NCBI RefSeq assembly: GCF_002288925.2
Contig: NW_022098076.1
Coordinates: 69,190,631 to 69,254,630, forward strand
DNA length: 64,000 bases
Direction of reading: 5' to 3'
Source of the DNA: Delphinapterus leucas
Taxonomy: Eukaryota; Chordata; Mammalia; Artiodactyla; Monodontidae
How positions within the stretch are numbered: the stretch's first letter is position 1; the number at the start of each line of letters is the position of its first letter. Below, one piece after another: positions 49,781-63,070 of this stretch. The position numbers and the translations under genes were made by a program. A model generated the notes under the pieces. The model ran no database searches. It saw only the letters and a program-made list of their open reading frames with translations, and had not been told where the DNA came from.

Positions 49781-52700
49781 AATGACTGGTTATTTGGGGG
49801 AGTATAAGTGCCCAGAACCCTTGCTTCATTCTGGGATGACTCTGAAGGGACATCTTAGATCCAGAGCTCCCCATGGGATGGGCGAGGGCTTCTATTCTGA
49901 CTACATTATGGGTCAGCTTCTCCGTCTGCAATCTGCCTTCTCTCTTCTTCACAGCTCTTATTCCAAAGGATACTCTACAATAACCTCTTACATGCAAGTT
50001 TCTCTCTGAGTCAGTTTCCAGGAACCACGCCTAAAGCAGGGCCTGTGGCTGTTTTTGCTTGCTTTAAATCCTTACTCTCTAACTGAATCCTACCCTATAC
50101 ACACACAAAAATGTACACTGAAACACATCTTTGTTTGTCCCTCGTTAAAATTTCTGGAAATCAAGTCTAACTCAAGAATATACATAACCTTCTTCTACCC
50201 TCTTTTTTCCTTAAAGAAGCTGTACGTTACTTTCTCAGAAGGACCTACTGAACCACATTGCCACTCCGCTTGTCTTTCATGTGGCTCTAGGTGTAGTGCC
50301 TCCACCTCCAAACCTCCTTCCTGCTAGCCTGTTGTCACCTTTCTGACCTTAGCCATTTAGATATTCAGCAGAGGGATATGCATTCTTGTGTCTTAAAACT
50401 AGCTGTACAAATCATGCATGGACCCTAATATACAACAGATTCAATCTGAGTCATTGGAATTTTGTGGCAGCTCCATAATTTGTACATGGGAGTGGCTCAG
50501 GTAGCTGTCTCATGGGGTGGAACACAGAATGGGGTTGTCTGAACCTGCATTTGCAAAAAACTTTACCTAAGAAAGAAAAAGAGTCTATTGTGTGTATGAA
50601 GGAATGAACGATGAGGAAGTTGATGGAAATTATATTAATGTTCCTCCAAGCCACCTCTTGGCACTGGCATTCTTTGAATGACTTGCTGTCTTTATGTTTA
50701 TCTTAGGTGTTGTTTAGGACATTGAGATGCACCACCCCACCTTCCCACCCCCTTTTTAAAAGCAAAGTCTGATTTCTCTTTTTTTGTTTTCTTTTCCCCA
50801 CAGTTTGTATTTCCTCATTCAAGTGTTTGGTGAGTAAATTTACCTTTACACATGTCTGTGTTCCCAGCCATACATATCAATTTGTAAAAAGCCAAATAGA
50901 GAACAGTTTAGCACCAGTGAAATGTCAGGAAAATGCCCAGAAGGCACCAATGCAATACTGGAGTTTCAAATTTTGAGAATGGAATTAGGCCATTAAATCA
51001 GTTTTCGTGCCTGTGTCAGGGACCATAGGGATATGTCCTAGTTCTTTAAAAAAAAAAAAGGAGCAACTGAAACTCACTCAGTATAACTCATGGGTCCATA
51101 CAGGGGACCTGTGGGAAACCTTTGGACTTGAAACTAAGTTAATCTACATTGAAATGGCCTTTTTCTTTCTTTATTAAATATCTGATTTGCTCGACAACCT
51201 TTTACTTTGGCTTGCTTGCATTATTCTTTTTTGGCTGCACAAGTTGGCTATTCTCCAAGGTTGAAAGAGAAGAAAGAAAAAGAAAAGAAAAAATTGGGGC
51301 TAAATCATACTGTTTGTTAGATCACAGGTAGAACCTTTCCTTTCGTGTTGGAGGAAAAGACACACCTCCTCTGGTTTAGATGGGAGACGAACTAGTTTTC
51401 AATACAAAGAGTTATTATAATGTCTCCAGTGCCATAGTGGAAGCAAAAACATCCTTTCTATTTGAAAAGTGAGGAAGGATGACAACATATATCTGGGCCC
51501 ATCATCCTCATTCAGAAAAACCCTGCCTCTGATTGCAGGCTGAATTGCTCATGACCACATTTCTTTTCCAGGGCTTGACAAACTGTGCTTTTTCTAAGTC
51601 TCATTATTAACATGCTGCCTGTTCCTTCTGTCCACTCCTGCTGCCCTGCTGTGGTAGTGATTGTTTTGTGTGTATAGGTACTATTGCCCTCAGAGATTAA
51701 GGGTGCATTGTGAGCAGAAATAAACCAACGGATCTATTAGTGACTGTACAAATTCTACCCACCTTTTGGACAATAACTGAAAGATCTCTTCTTGGGAAAG
51801 TAAAGTTTCCTTTGGGAATTGGGAGTTAAAACTTGTGTTTACAACTGTGCCTACATCCCCTTTCCCACTCCCTCATCCCTTTTACTTTTTAATTTATAAT
51901 TGCAATTAATAGCCAGAAAAATCATGGAACGTTTAATTTTTTTTTATGTTCTATAGAAAAAAAAGGTGAAAACATTTGCCCAAGTACGTTTACTGAGATT
52001 TTCCTAGCAAATCTAGAAGAAATCTTAGTGGACTGCAGGTTCACACTTTTCACGTATATCCCTCTAATCCTTAGTTTCATACAAATCTAGGAAATTAAAG
52101 ATGCAGCAGATTATTAAGAAATATTGCTATTTGTTCATTAGAGAACTTGGTAAGAAACATATTATTTTAACATTTGACAAATTGTGTGGTCTAGACTGCA
52201 AATTTATAGAATGATGGGGAAGTTTGGAGGAGGCCTGGATCCGTGCAAGCAGCCCTAGAAGAAAATCTTTAGTTTGATTTACCTTTTAGGACTGAAGAAT
52301 ATTTATTCCAGGATTTAAAGAGAAAGGGGTCCTCCTTTCCCTCTTTGCACCCAGGGTTGGTTTGACTTGAGGGGTGAGGTATTCAACTGCTGTTGACTTT
52401 GCTTTGAATTTCTGGCTACAGAACTTTCAGAAGACAGAGTACATCTCTTGCTGGGTGCAGTATAGGTGGGTATGTGTTGGCACTGGTTCACTCCCGGCGT
52501 ATCTCAGGAATGAACACTTTCCTCCCTGCACATGGACTCCACACCAGTGGAGAGACCCAGAAAGAAGGCTGCTCCACTTCATGTGTGAGCAGGAGAGAAA
52601 CTTCCCTTCCCTGGCATACTTATCTGCTAGCACTTTGATATTTCCAATGTGGAGGTCATAGGAGCAAGTAAATAAATATTAGATAAGGAACAATCAAAGA

Positions 52701-52802
52701 TATGGAAATCTAGTTTAAGTCAAACATCATAAAATGGCGAGACAGAGCCATAAACCAATCACAGAACCTTGGTCGTACTTTCTTTTCCTTATACTATCCT
52801 AA

Positions 52803-52888
52803 GAGTGAAAGAGAGGAAGGAAGGAAAGAGGGAAGGGAGGAAGGAAGATAGCAAGAAAGGAAGAAGAAAGAGAAAGAGAGAAAGAAAG
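52803..52888 (+). repeat. GGAA/GAAA purine-rich tract
   Basis: About 85 bases that are almost all purine, with GGAAGGAA repeats and one short T/C interruption. Confidence 0.9.
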
Positions 52889-55189
52889 TTTAACTTTATA
52901 TATAGCCTTGCTTCAGTTAGTGGTTCCGCGGTTATCAGCATTCTCTGGGTTGTGTTATCAGCACATAACTGTGTGATCAGCATTGTTCTGCTCCTCTGAA
53001 TAGCATTTAGGAAATCTCTTAGAACTGGAGCCTTGTTGCTAGCAGTAATATTCTCAGAGATATATATAGACTTACTTCTGACCCACAAACTGTCCCCAGT
53101 ATAGATTATAATTGTGCATAAACCCTTCTTTCCTTTCCTGAGCAGCCATGATGGGTTTCTCTATATGGGTTTATGTGACTTTGGTAGATCAGTCTTAGCA
53201 TTGGTTGTAAAAAATAATCTTGCAGCTAATATATGCATACGATTTTAATAAGTAAATGAAGAATTATGTCCTAAGTGATTGTACAATAGCATTTTTATTG
53301 CAGAATTGAAAAATTTTAAATGATGCATGTTAACATCTGAATTTGCCACTGCAGCTTGAACTCCTCTTCTGCTTGTGGAGTTAGGCGCACTGTGTCTGCA
53401 GAGATAGGATTTCAGAGTACTTGTGGAAGGTAGTGGGGATTAGGGCATTTATTGGCCTAATTAATGGTGACAGGGTATATCAAAAGTGAGAAGAAAGGCT
53501 CTCTTCTTTCAGTGATGAGCCATGGCTATAATCAACAAAAGCTGGATTTCTTGGAAAATTAAAAGTGGGTTAGTCCAATTCTTGTACCGTCAAACTGTCA
53601 TCTAAAACGCGGGCCACACAATACATGTGTACACAGTGAACTTCTTGGTCTGTTAATGTAATTCTTAAAAAGCTCAGTTTATATTTTTTCCTGTGTGTCT
53701 GAAATAGCAATATAATCCACAGAGCCCAACTTGAGATTCCAGTTATGTTTCTACCTCAAGAGTCTGTGGTCTCAGAGGAGTCCCTTAAAACTCCTTGGTT
53801 GCTGGATTGCTCATCTATAAGATGCAGAATATTGCGGGGCAAAGTTGGAAACCCCCCTTGAGGGCTGTGATGCTCTGGACTGGTACATCTCACAGTGCTT
53901 CCAGAGAGCTATTTCTAGAGGCGATTAGTTGGTTTATAAGCAAATTCTTTTGATGTGAAGGTTTACACTGTGTATTGGCAGCAACTGTTTGAATAGTTGA
54001 CTTGAATGAGTTTAATTGGTTATAAGAGAGTGTTTTGTTTCTTCAGATGATGTAATTACTGCCTGTGTTGAGTTCCTGCAGTAATGATTTAAATGTTAGA
54101 TGTATTTGAATTACATCGGTTGTACAAGTGTGCATTTGATATCTGTGGGTTTATTTAGTTCCCCTTGGTGTTCTGGGTGTCCTGTGACAGTAGGCAGTTA
54201 CCATCTCGCCACCACCATTAAGGCACCAGGTATCCACCAATTCCCTCATAAAGAGAGATGTGGGATCACCTCTAGCAGATCTAACAGCCCTGGGGAGTTG
54301 TGGATGGCTCCCTCCTAAGAGGAATCTTCTGCAGGGGGCGCCTTTTCCTCTTGGAGGACCGGGCCTTCCCTCAAGCCTATTAACCTGAGGAATAGTCATG
54401 TCATTCCACTCAGTTCTTCCTCCTTAACTTAGCAGGGGCTTCAGTGGAGATTTAGCGGTGGTAGTAGCAGAGCTGGTGACAGTGCAACGGAGCCATTGGC
54501 AGCAACCAACACTGTGGTATCAGGAGTTGCTGGTAATGAAGAACCTTGTGGTAGGACTGAAGCCAAGAAAGTTGACTGCTACACATTTAGGTTGAAGCCA
54601 ACCCAACATGCCAATTGATGAGAGTTAGGCTTCACTATCCTTCCAGAATTCTTTTTCTGTGCTATAGCATGTTATGATTGTATAACATTCATCATCTGGA
54701 ATTCTCAAAATATGTTATAAGCCATAGCAGCATTTGATGGCTAGAGAACCTTTAGACATAGTTATATAGTTTAGTGACCTACAGCTTTTTGCTTTTTACA
54801 CATAGAGAAGTAGAAGTTCCAAAAGGTTAAATTAATTGATGTAGTCCTCTAGCAAGTCACTATAGAACTCAGAAATATGTTAACTACCATGAACGGGTAG
54901 TGGACAATTTCTTTTATAAGAAATGCAAGGAGGAGCACTTCATATCGTCGAAGTTTGGTCATCTGCAAAAGATAACTTTAATGTGATATTTGGAATGGAG
55001 CATAGAGGTTATCTGCCTTCCTTACCCCACCATGAAGCCAAGAGGGCTAGCCCAGAGGGTAGCAAAGAATCTAGTAAAGTATATTTTGTTTCTTGTCTGC
55101 CTTGCTGATATGAATTTTAGGATTACACACTTGGGATACATGGTAAGAGTACACAGAAGTCTAATTACAATGAAAAGAGAGGTTTATTT

Positions 55190-55689
55190 CAGGGGTTCTT
55201 AAATTTTTTTGTGTTGTGACTGCTTTGGCAGTCTGGTGAAGCTTGTCACTCCTCAGAATAATTTTGAAATGCACAATATAAAATACAAAGGCTTCAAGGA
55301 AAACACATCACACTGAAATAGTTATCAAAATAATTTTAAAATTGTCATAGAGTAATATGTGTGCTTCTTATGCATTAAGTAACAGAATTTAATGGCTGGC
55401 CTAGTAATCATCATAAATCCAAGGTAGTGACATATACAGTATTTCAGTATATCTGTAAAGACTGTAACAAGGAATAGAAATATCAGTATATTCTATCTAT
55501 AGCAAAGTGACATGTACTGCTGTTACTACGGTGGTTTGGTACCTGCATTTATATTTGAATGAAACAGTAAATTTCAGTTAGATGTTAGTGAAAATAAGTG
55601 ATGTCATTTAATTTAAGAAATTCAAGTTCACGGATCCTTTGAATTCCATCCCTGGGCCCTTCTCTGGGGGTCAAAATGAAAAACCTCTG
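55190..55689. mobile_element. hAT-like DNA transposon relic with terminal inverted repeats
   Basis: Begins CAGGGGTTCTTAA and ends in the complement of CAGAGGTTTTTC, i.e. imperfect hAT-type inverted repeats 500 bases apart. The interior matches a common old mammalian repeat that I cannot name. Flanking 8-bp repeats are degenerate. Confidence 0.55.
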
Positions 55690-57060
55690 GGTTTCTAAGT
55701 CATCTTTTTTCACCCGCTTCTCTGGGATGGTGTTCAAATAGGGATTCCCAATAAGTTTTCAAATAGGGGGCATACTGGTGGCTTCATTGGAGGAGAACTG
55801 AGTGGAGTTAGCAGAGGATTGCAGTAAGAGCATAGGCTCGATGAATCCTAGATCGAATTATAAAGTAATAAGGTTTTTTTTTTTTCTGCCCATTCACTGT
55901 TCTTTCTACATAATCTTCCTCCAAGTCAGGTGCTCCGTGCTTCTGAGTGATATGAACCATTCAGTTAGACGTAATTGTTAGTGGCAATGCTTTAGCTTTT
56001 ACACGGACATATTAAGTATGTATGTTTACATATGGTCTACAGGGAGAAGGCACTATTTATTCCAAAGGAATCCAGTGCCGGTGATGGATTTTTGGATTCT
56101 TTGGCACCTGGGGAGGTGGGTAAAGGTATACTTTTGGCTGTTACTGATACCTTTCAGCTGCTTCCTGCTTGACTATTTCTCTTGCCTACTCATAAGTCAG
56201 GCACACTTTGGCAAACAGAAGGAAGTAGTTCTTTTGCAGTTTGCTCTTGGTTTTACTTATCCGGGCAGTAACATTTCCCTAGGGGCAGGCAAATACTTCT
56301 AGTTGAACATCTCATTTGCAGTGCTGTCATTTGAGGTGATAGTCATTTGTAGTTTGTAGAGGAATGATTCCATTCCTGTGAGTGAACAGATGGGTTAATA
56401 AAGCTGTCTGAGGTTGTAACCTGGTTTACAAGCTATTTTCAGGGCATCATGGTGTCATGATCCTGAATTTTGAACCACCAATAGTCTATTAGAGTATAAG
56501 CACCTTGAAAACCAGGGTTAAGCCTCACGTAAACCAGGCCCATATCAACGCGGTAGAGAGGTATGCTTCATCTCTAGGCTTTAAGAGGTAAAGGTGGTAT
56601 GGTGTATGTTGCTGTCATGTAGCACAGAGAAAATATTTAAGCTCTGACAATACATTAACTTCATAAAAAAGAACTAAAATCAGTTTTGTGCTATTTTATT
56701 CTAAATGTGTTTTCTTTATTGCCTAACTTGTCTAACTATAAAATGACTTTGGCATCTTGAAAGAAATGATCACATAAGTGCAAGCACGTTTTTTAAAGAA
56801 TTGACGCTTTATGAGCCTTAGATGAAGGCATTCTTTTAAATTTGTTGTTTTAATTATGTTCTCAAGCTCTCCTGCGTTTTGTAGTGAGCTTGGTTTTGTT
56901 TTATGGTTCACAGCAGTATGCACTGAGACTTGTTTTGAAGCCATGTAGGAGGGAAGAAGGGGAAGACAGTGGGGGCAAGCCGCCGTTCTGCTGGACCTCT
57001 GCTAGGCTCAACTGTCAAGAGTGTACACTGCAGGCACCATTGATGCTTAATAGCATAAGG

Positions 57061-57216
57061 CAGAGGTTTTCAGTCCTGGCCACATGTTAGAATAATGTGA
57101 CGAGCTTTTAAAACATACCAATTAAGTCAGAACCCCTGGTGGTGGGGCTCTGTCTTTGCTATGTATTAAAACACACCAGGCGATTCTAATGTGCAGCCAT
57201 AGTTGAGAATTATTGG
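57061..57216 (+). mobile_element. MER5A-like hAT fragment
   Basis: Begins CAGAGGTTTTCAGTCCTGG and ends GATTCTAATGTGCAGCCATA plus GTTGAGAATTATTG, with AGTCAGAACCCCTGG inside. This is the standard MER5A plan. Confidence 0.8.
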
Positions 57217-58050
57217 TATAATGGATGTGAATATCAGTCTACGAACGCAAATGGGCAAGAAACTGAACTCAAACTATTTTTTATTCCTAACCTCAAGTTC
57301 GCTATTAACCTCAATCTTTCTTATGGTTTACTTAACCACCCCCCCAATAGTTCAAAGTTGTTACATAATACAAAATTTGGGGGACCAGAGGTGCCTCTTT
57401 ATTTGTAGGTCACCTGCCCTCTGAGGTTACCATTGTGTGTCCACCCTCCCATTAGGATGGCACTTGGGGTCTAGTGGTGTAGGACACTTGGAGCACTTGT
57501 GTCTTTCTGTGTTGTGCTTCACCAAGTCACCAGGACTAGGGCTAAGGGGGTGCCACAAAATTCAGTTACCACACAAGTCATATTTTAATGCAAAATTCAC
57601 AAATTCTAAATTAACGCAAAAAATTCACGATGAACAGTATCAAAATTTTAAAGAAAGATAGGATCTGTATATCCTTCATCATCAAGCTTTTTTTTTTGTG
57701 GGAAATACAGCCTCTCTAGCAACACAGGATTTTCTTCCTGCCTTCTAGTTGAAGAAATCTCATTTAATCCAAGGAAACTCCTTTTGCCATCACGACTGCA
57801 TATTTGGCTTGCATATTTGATCTCTTCAGGAGTATTTCCTCTTAGCGCTATACCCAAAATGGTCTTAGACTTATGGAAGCAAAATATATGAAGAAAGGTA
57901 TTTAGTGGACAACTTTGAATTTTCTTCCATTTGCCACACCTCTCTCTGTCACTGAGCAGTGAATTTACTACCTGAGGTATGTGTGACTGTGTGTGTGTAG
58001 TTTGTGTGTGTGTACATGTGTATATGGGGGAATAGGGTACCATAAGTTAA

Positions 58051-58275
58051 TTTTCCTCTTTCTTTCTTCCTCCCTCCCTCCCTCCTTCTTTCCTTCCTTC
58101 CTTCCTTCCTTCCTTCCTTTCTTCCTTCCTTCCTTCCTTCCTTCCTCCCTCCCTCCCTCCCTCCCTCCCTCCCTCCCTCTCCCTTCCTTTCTTCCTTCCT
58201 TCCTTCCTTCCTTCCTTCCTTCCTTTCTTTCTTTCTTTCTTTCTTTTTCTTTCTTTTCTTTCTTTCTTCTTTCAG
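58051..58275 (+). repeat. Uninterrupted 225-base pyrimidine tract
   Basis: Every base from 58051 to 58275 is C or T, as CTTC, CCTC and CTTT blocks. AG and GGCTATTTG follow directly. A TG-rich stretch lies just upstream (about 57985-58020). Confidence 0.97.
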
Positions 58276-58929
58276 GCTATTTGATGGGGAACACCAAACA
58301 TTTATTTTTCAAAACTTCAGATCCTTGTCACCAAAATGCCCTGTCTCTGATACCGAGTATTTCTTTGAGTATGTCTTATATAGGTTCCTCACCAAAAATT
58401 TCAACCCAGCAGGGCACTGCCAATGCACTAGAAGTGTCTATGGCATCTGCTGCCCCCTTAGATGCTGTGATGTACATGAGAGAATACTCAACTTTCCCAC
58501 TCCACATTTTACTATTTGAAGAATTTAAAAACCTGTGTATGTCTCTGTCTCCAGGGCAGTTTGGGGAAACAAGTCCTCCATCCATCTCTCAGAAGAACTT
58601 TGTGGTTCCTGCCTCTGTTCCCTGGGTGTTTGTGAATAAAATATTCCTCCTCCTCTGGCCACATGGGAATTAAGAGCCACACAGGAGTTAACTCATGCAA
58701 ACTGAGTCCTCTCAAGGAGCCCCTGGGCAGGAATGTCCAAACATCAGAAGCTCATCTATCTTGGCTTTAAGTTTCACTCTTCTCATTCTCATGCACTCCA
58801 CCTACACCTCCTCCATAAAACTTAACTGTAACTCAGGATGTATCCAGAATCCTTTCAGTTTTCAACAGCTCACCTGTCATGGCCCTGGTCCCAGTCAGCA
58901 CAATCTTCCCCCTGGGTAACTGCAGTAGC

Positions 58930-59295
58930 TTCCTAACTGGTTGCGGGCAGGAGCTGCTAATGCTCATGTAGGTGCATATTCTTCCTTCCTTGGTTGGCAC
59001 AGCACTTGGCAAATTGGCATCCAGGGAGAGCTGTATGACTGGTTCTCATCATGGGTGTGAACCTAGATGTGGAGGCACCAGCCTCCTCAGGTGGAGGAGT
59101 GTGTGCCCTCCCCACACTCTTTCTCTTTCCACATTCTCCAGCTAAATGCGAGAAGAACACTGAGGACCTGGGGGAGAGATGGACCACAAGATGGAAAAGA
59201 CCCTGAATTACCATGTACCCTGAGTTACTATATGGATCACAATCATCATGTGAGTAAAAAATAAACCTATTGTGCTGATAGATGCTTGACTCCAT
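58930..59295 (+). mobile_element. Possible MLT1-like LTR remnant
   Basis: Ends in AAAATAAACCTATTGTG, with AGATGGAAAAGACCCTGAAT before it, similar to MLT1 3' ends. The 5' part is uncertain and could belong to another old repeat. Confidence 0.4.
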
Positions 59296-59381
59296 GCCTT
59301 ATCTTCTCAGCAACACCTTTCCTGGCCACCCCATTTAATTTATGTAATTTATTTATTCTTTATTTTGTTTACTTTGTTATC

Positions 59382-61231
59382 TTTTTTTAACATCTTTATT
59401 GGAGTATAATTGCTTTACAAAGGTGTGTTAGTTTCTGCTTTATAACAAAGTAAGTCAGCTATACATATATATATATATCTATATCTATCTATCTATATAT
59501 ATATATCTCCCCATATCTCCTCCCTCTTGTGTCTCCCTCCCACCCTCCCTATCCCACCCCTCTAGGTGGACACAAAGCACGGAGCTGATCTCCCTGTGCT
59601 ATGCAGCTGCTTCCCACTAGCTATCTATTTTACATTTGGTAGTGTATATATGTCCATGCCATTCTCTCACTTTGTCCCAGCTTACCTTTCCCCCTCCCCG
59701 TATCCTCAAGTCCATTCTCTATGTCTGCACCGTTATTCCTGTCCTGCCCCTAGGTTCTTCACGACCATTTTTTTTTCTTAGATTCCATATATATGTGTCA
59801 GCATATGGTATTTGTTTTTCTGTTTCTGACTTACTTCACTCTGTATGACAGACTCTAGGTCCATCCACCTCACTACAAATAACTCAATTACGTTTCTTTT
59901 TATGGCTGAGTGATATTCCATTGTATATATGTGCCACATCTTCTTTAACCATTCATCTGTTGATGGAAATGTAGGCTGCTTCCATGACCTGGCTATTGTA
60001 AATAGAGCTGCAATGAACATTTTGGTACATGACTCTTTTTGAATTATGGTTTTCTCGGTATATGCCCAGTAGTGGGATTGCTGGGTCGTATGGTAGTTCT
60101 ATTTTTAGTTTTTTAGGGAACCTCCATACTGTTCTCCATAGTGGCTGTATCAATTTACATTCCCACCAACAGTGCAAGAGGGTTCCCTTTTCTCCACACC
60201 CTCTCCAGCATCTATTTGTAGATTTTTTGATGATGGCCACTCTGACTAGTGTGAGATGATATCTCATTGTAGTTTTGTTTTGCATTTCTCTAATGATTAA
60301 TGATGTTGAGCATTCTTTCATGTGTTTGTTGGCATTCTGTATATCTTCTTTGGAGAAATGTCTATTTAGGTCTTCTGCCCATTTTTGGGTTGGGTTGTTT
60401 GTTTTTTTGATACTGAGCTGCATGAGCTACCTGTAAATTTTGGAGATTAATCCTTTGTCAGTGGCTTTATTTGCAAATATTTTCTCCCATTCTGAGGGTT
60501 GTCTTTTTGTCTTTTTTATGGTTTCCTTGGCTGTACAAGAGCTTTTAAGTTTCATTAGGTCCCATTTGTTTATTTTTGTTTTTATTTCCATTTCTCTAGG
60601 AGGTGGATCAAAAAAGATCTTGCTGTGATTTATGTCATAGAGTGTTCTGCCTGTGTTTTCCTCTAAGAGTTTATAGTGTCTGGCTTTACATTTAGGTCTT
60701 TAATCCATTTTGAGTTTATTTTTGTGTATGGTGTTAGGGAGTGTTCTAGTTTCATTCTTTTACATGTAGCTGCCCAGTTTTCCCAGCACCACTTATTGAA
60801 GAGGCTGTCTTTTCTCCATTCTATATGCTTGCCTCCTTTTTCAAAAATAAGGGAACCATATGTGCATGGGTTTATCTTTGGGCTTTCTATCCTGTTCCAT
60901 TCATCTCTTTCTGTTTTTGTGCCAGTACCATACTGTCTTGATTACTGTAGCTTTGTAGTGTAGTGTGAAGTCAGGGAGCCTGATTCCTCTAGGTCTGTTT
61001 TTCTTTCTCAGGATTGCTTTGGCTATTCAGGGTCTTTTGTGTTTCAATACAAACTGTGAAATTTTTTGTTCTAATTCTGTGAAAAATGCCATTGATAATT
61101 TGATAGGGATTGCATTGAATCTATAGATTGCTTTGGGTAGTATAGTCATTTTCACAATGTTGATTCTTCCAATCCAAGAACGTGGTATATCTCTCCATCT
61201 ATTTGTATCATCTTTAATTTCTTTCATCAGC
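59382..61231 (-). mobile_element. L1 LINE, 5'-truncated, 3' third of ORF2 plus 3' UTR
   Basis: On the minus strand this reads from [19 protein letters not shown] through the ORF2 C-terminus ([19 protein letters not shown]) to the 3' UTR. It ends in a poly-A seen as TTTTTTT at 59382. Similarity to L1 stops abruptly near 61231, so the copy is 5'-truncated. It is the same subfamily as the large L1 at 25 kb. It contains a TA/TCTA microsatellite in the 3' UTR (about 59465-59510). A CHR SINE landed in the flank just upstream of the truncation point. Confidence 0.93.
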
Positions 61232-61263
61232 CAAACACTAATATATACTTTTAAAAAGCTCTC

Positions 61264-61473
61264 TAGGGCTTCCCTGGTGGCGCAGTGGTTGAGAGTCCAC
61301 CTGCTGATGCAGGGGACACGGGTTTGTGCCCCGGTCCGGGAAGATCCCACATGCCGCGGAGCGGCTGGGCTCGTGAGCCATGGCCGCTGAGCCTGCATGT
61401 CCGGAGCCTGTGCTCCGCAACGGGAGAGGCCACAACAGTGAGAGGCCCACGTATGGCAAAAAAAAAAAAAAAA
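61264..61473 (+). mobile_element. CHR SINE with target-site duplication
   Basis: A forward, near-consensus copy with a long poly-A. 11-bp duplications (AAAAAGCTCTC) at 61253-61263 and 61474-61484 flank it. It lies just upstream of the truncated minus-strand L1. Confidence 0.95.
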
Positions 61474-62834
61474 AAAAAGCTCTCCATATGATTCTTTTGT
61501 GTAGCCACAGTCTAGACCATTGGTCTTGCTAATGTATGTCCCTCCCAGCATTGACATCTTGTGACTGGGTGGATAATTTAGGTCTTTCTAATTCTATGGA
61601 AAATAAAGTCAGAATCACTAGTGATTTCCCGTGATAACTTCTTGGAGGTTATATTACATGCTGCCACTAGATGGTAGTGGCAACTCCTGGGATGGAGGGG
61701 ATTCTAGTTATTTGGGATTTTTCCCTTCCCTGTGTAATATACTTGAGACACCTAGCTTAGGAAGCTTTGTGGGGACTTGACAATTCAGTTCCTTTCCCTG
61801 AGCCAGAGGCCCAGAAGTGCAGCTGTTTTTCTTGACAAGCTGATAGAGAGAGACTCATTAAATAAACTTCTATCGTCTGAAGGGAGAAAGTGAACCCCTG
61901 CATAGATATTAGCTCACATTTCTCTTATTATTTCCAGCAGGTGTATGCTCCTTCCTTGTTCTCTGTATTCTTCTCTCTCTTTTTCTGTCAATGGCCTCTC
62001 TTTTCCTTTCTTTCTCTTTTTTCTTGGTTTCTACCTCTAATCCCTATGTATAATTTGGTTATAATAACTAAAGAGAGAATACATTTTATTTTGCTACCTT
62101 TGTGGTTGATAAAAATTTCAGGAATCTAAAAATGATTCAGACCCAGCATTCTTAGAAGGGTGAACGTATTGAGGTTACAATGGGGAAATTCTTATTCAGG
62201 GGACTTCTTCTGTAACAGCTGTGGCAGCACCAGCCAAATCTAGGAAGAAAGGAAGAGCTTTATGTGCCCTATCAGAGAAAAACAGTCAAAATCCTCTTCT
62301 TTTTACAGCACAGTTCGGGTGAGGGCCAAAGCTCTGGGTGTACATGTAAGTAGGGGTTTTGTACAATAATAGGGTGTGCTTCTCCAATGCTTTTCATCCC
62401 AAGATCTCAAAGCGCACTTGCTGCTTTATTCTGTATAGCTGCCTGTTTTCCCTGGGCTGTCAAAATAGGAAGATGTGCTGTGATTTTTTTTTTTTCCCCA
62501 AAGAGATTGCATTCCTTCCCTGGCTTTGTTCCAGCCCAGCTGCTTGTTGTTCAGGGAGATGCTGTGCTCTTGGTGCCAGTATACCATTGAGCTTTCTTCT
62601 TCCCTGAGTGACATATTCTGATGGGTCACTGCCTGGAACAGTGGAGCAAAGCATGGTGTGTGTCCATCTGTGAAGAACTCTTGTTGTTTACTATTCTCTT
62701 ATTTCCTTCCGGCAGCATCAGATACCAATCTTCATTAAAAAAAAACAAAACAAAACAATCAACCAACCAACTAAAAAACAAAAAAACCACCAAACAATGC
62801 AAAAAACAAAAAATACTTTAAAAATCCTTTCTTT

Positions 62835-63070
62835 AAATTAATAGTTAATGTTTATTGAGTGCCTACTCTATGCCAGGTACTGTTTTAAACACTTGACATA
62901 TATCCTATCATTTAATCCTCACATCAATGTCATGATCTAGGGTCTATTATTATCCCCAATTTACAGATGAGGAAACTGAGTAAAAGCAGGGGTAAGGAAG
63001 TTGCTCAATGCCACACAGCTGATACATAGATGAGCCAAACTCTGAGCTCAGGCAACCTGACACAAGAGGC
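62835..63070 (-). mobile_element. MIR SINE
   Basis: Reverse-oriented: TTTATTGAGTGCCTACTCTA, ATCATTTAATCCTCACATCA, CAATTTACAGATGAGGAAAC and CTCAATGCCACACAGCTGAT are hallmark MIR blocks. Confidence 0.85.

Noticed and set aside
54433..54618. 62-codon ATG-less open frame (SGGSSRAGDSATEPLAA-like, ending PTQHAN)
   Set aside because: The composition looks protein-like, but I recognise no family and open stretches this short are common by chance.
57993..58673. 226-codon open frame on the plus strand
   Set aside because: Its first third is translated pyrimidine repeat (Ser/Pro/Leu/Phe runs), and the rest resembles no family I know.
59465..59510. Possible CRISPR-like or satellite periodicity in TATC/TA repeats
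   Set aside because: It is a simple microsatellite inside an L1 3' UTR in a mammalian genome. There are no spacers.
61660..61690. CCACTAGATGGTAG motif resembling CTCF
   Set aside because: The core GGC is changed to GGT, and one mismatch at that position usually abolishes binding.
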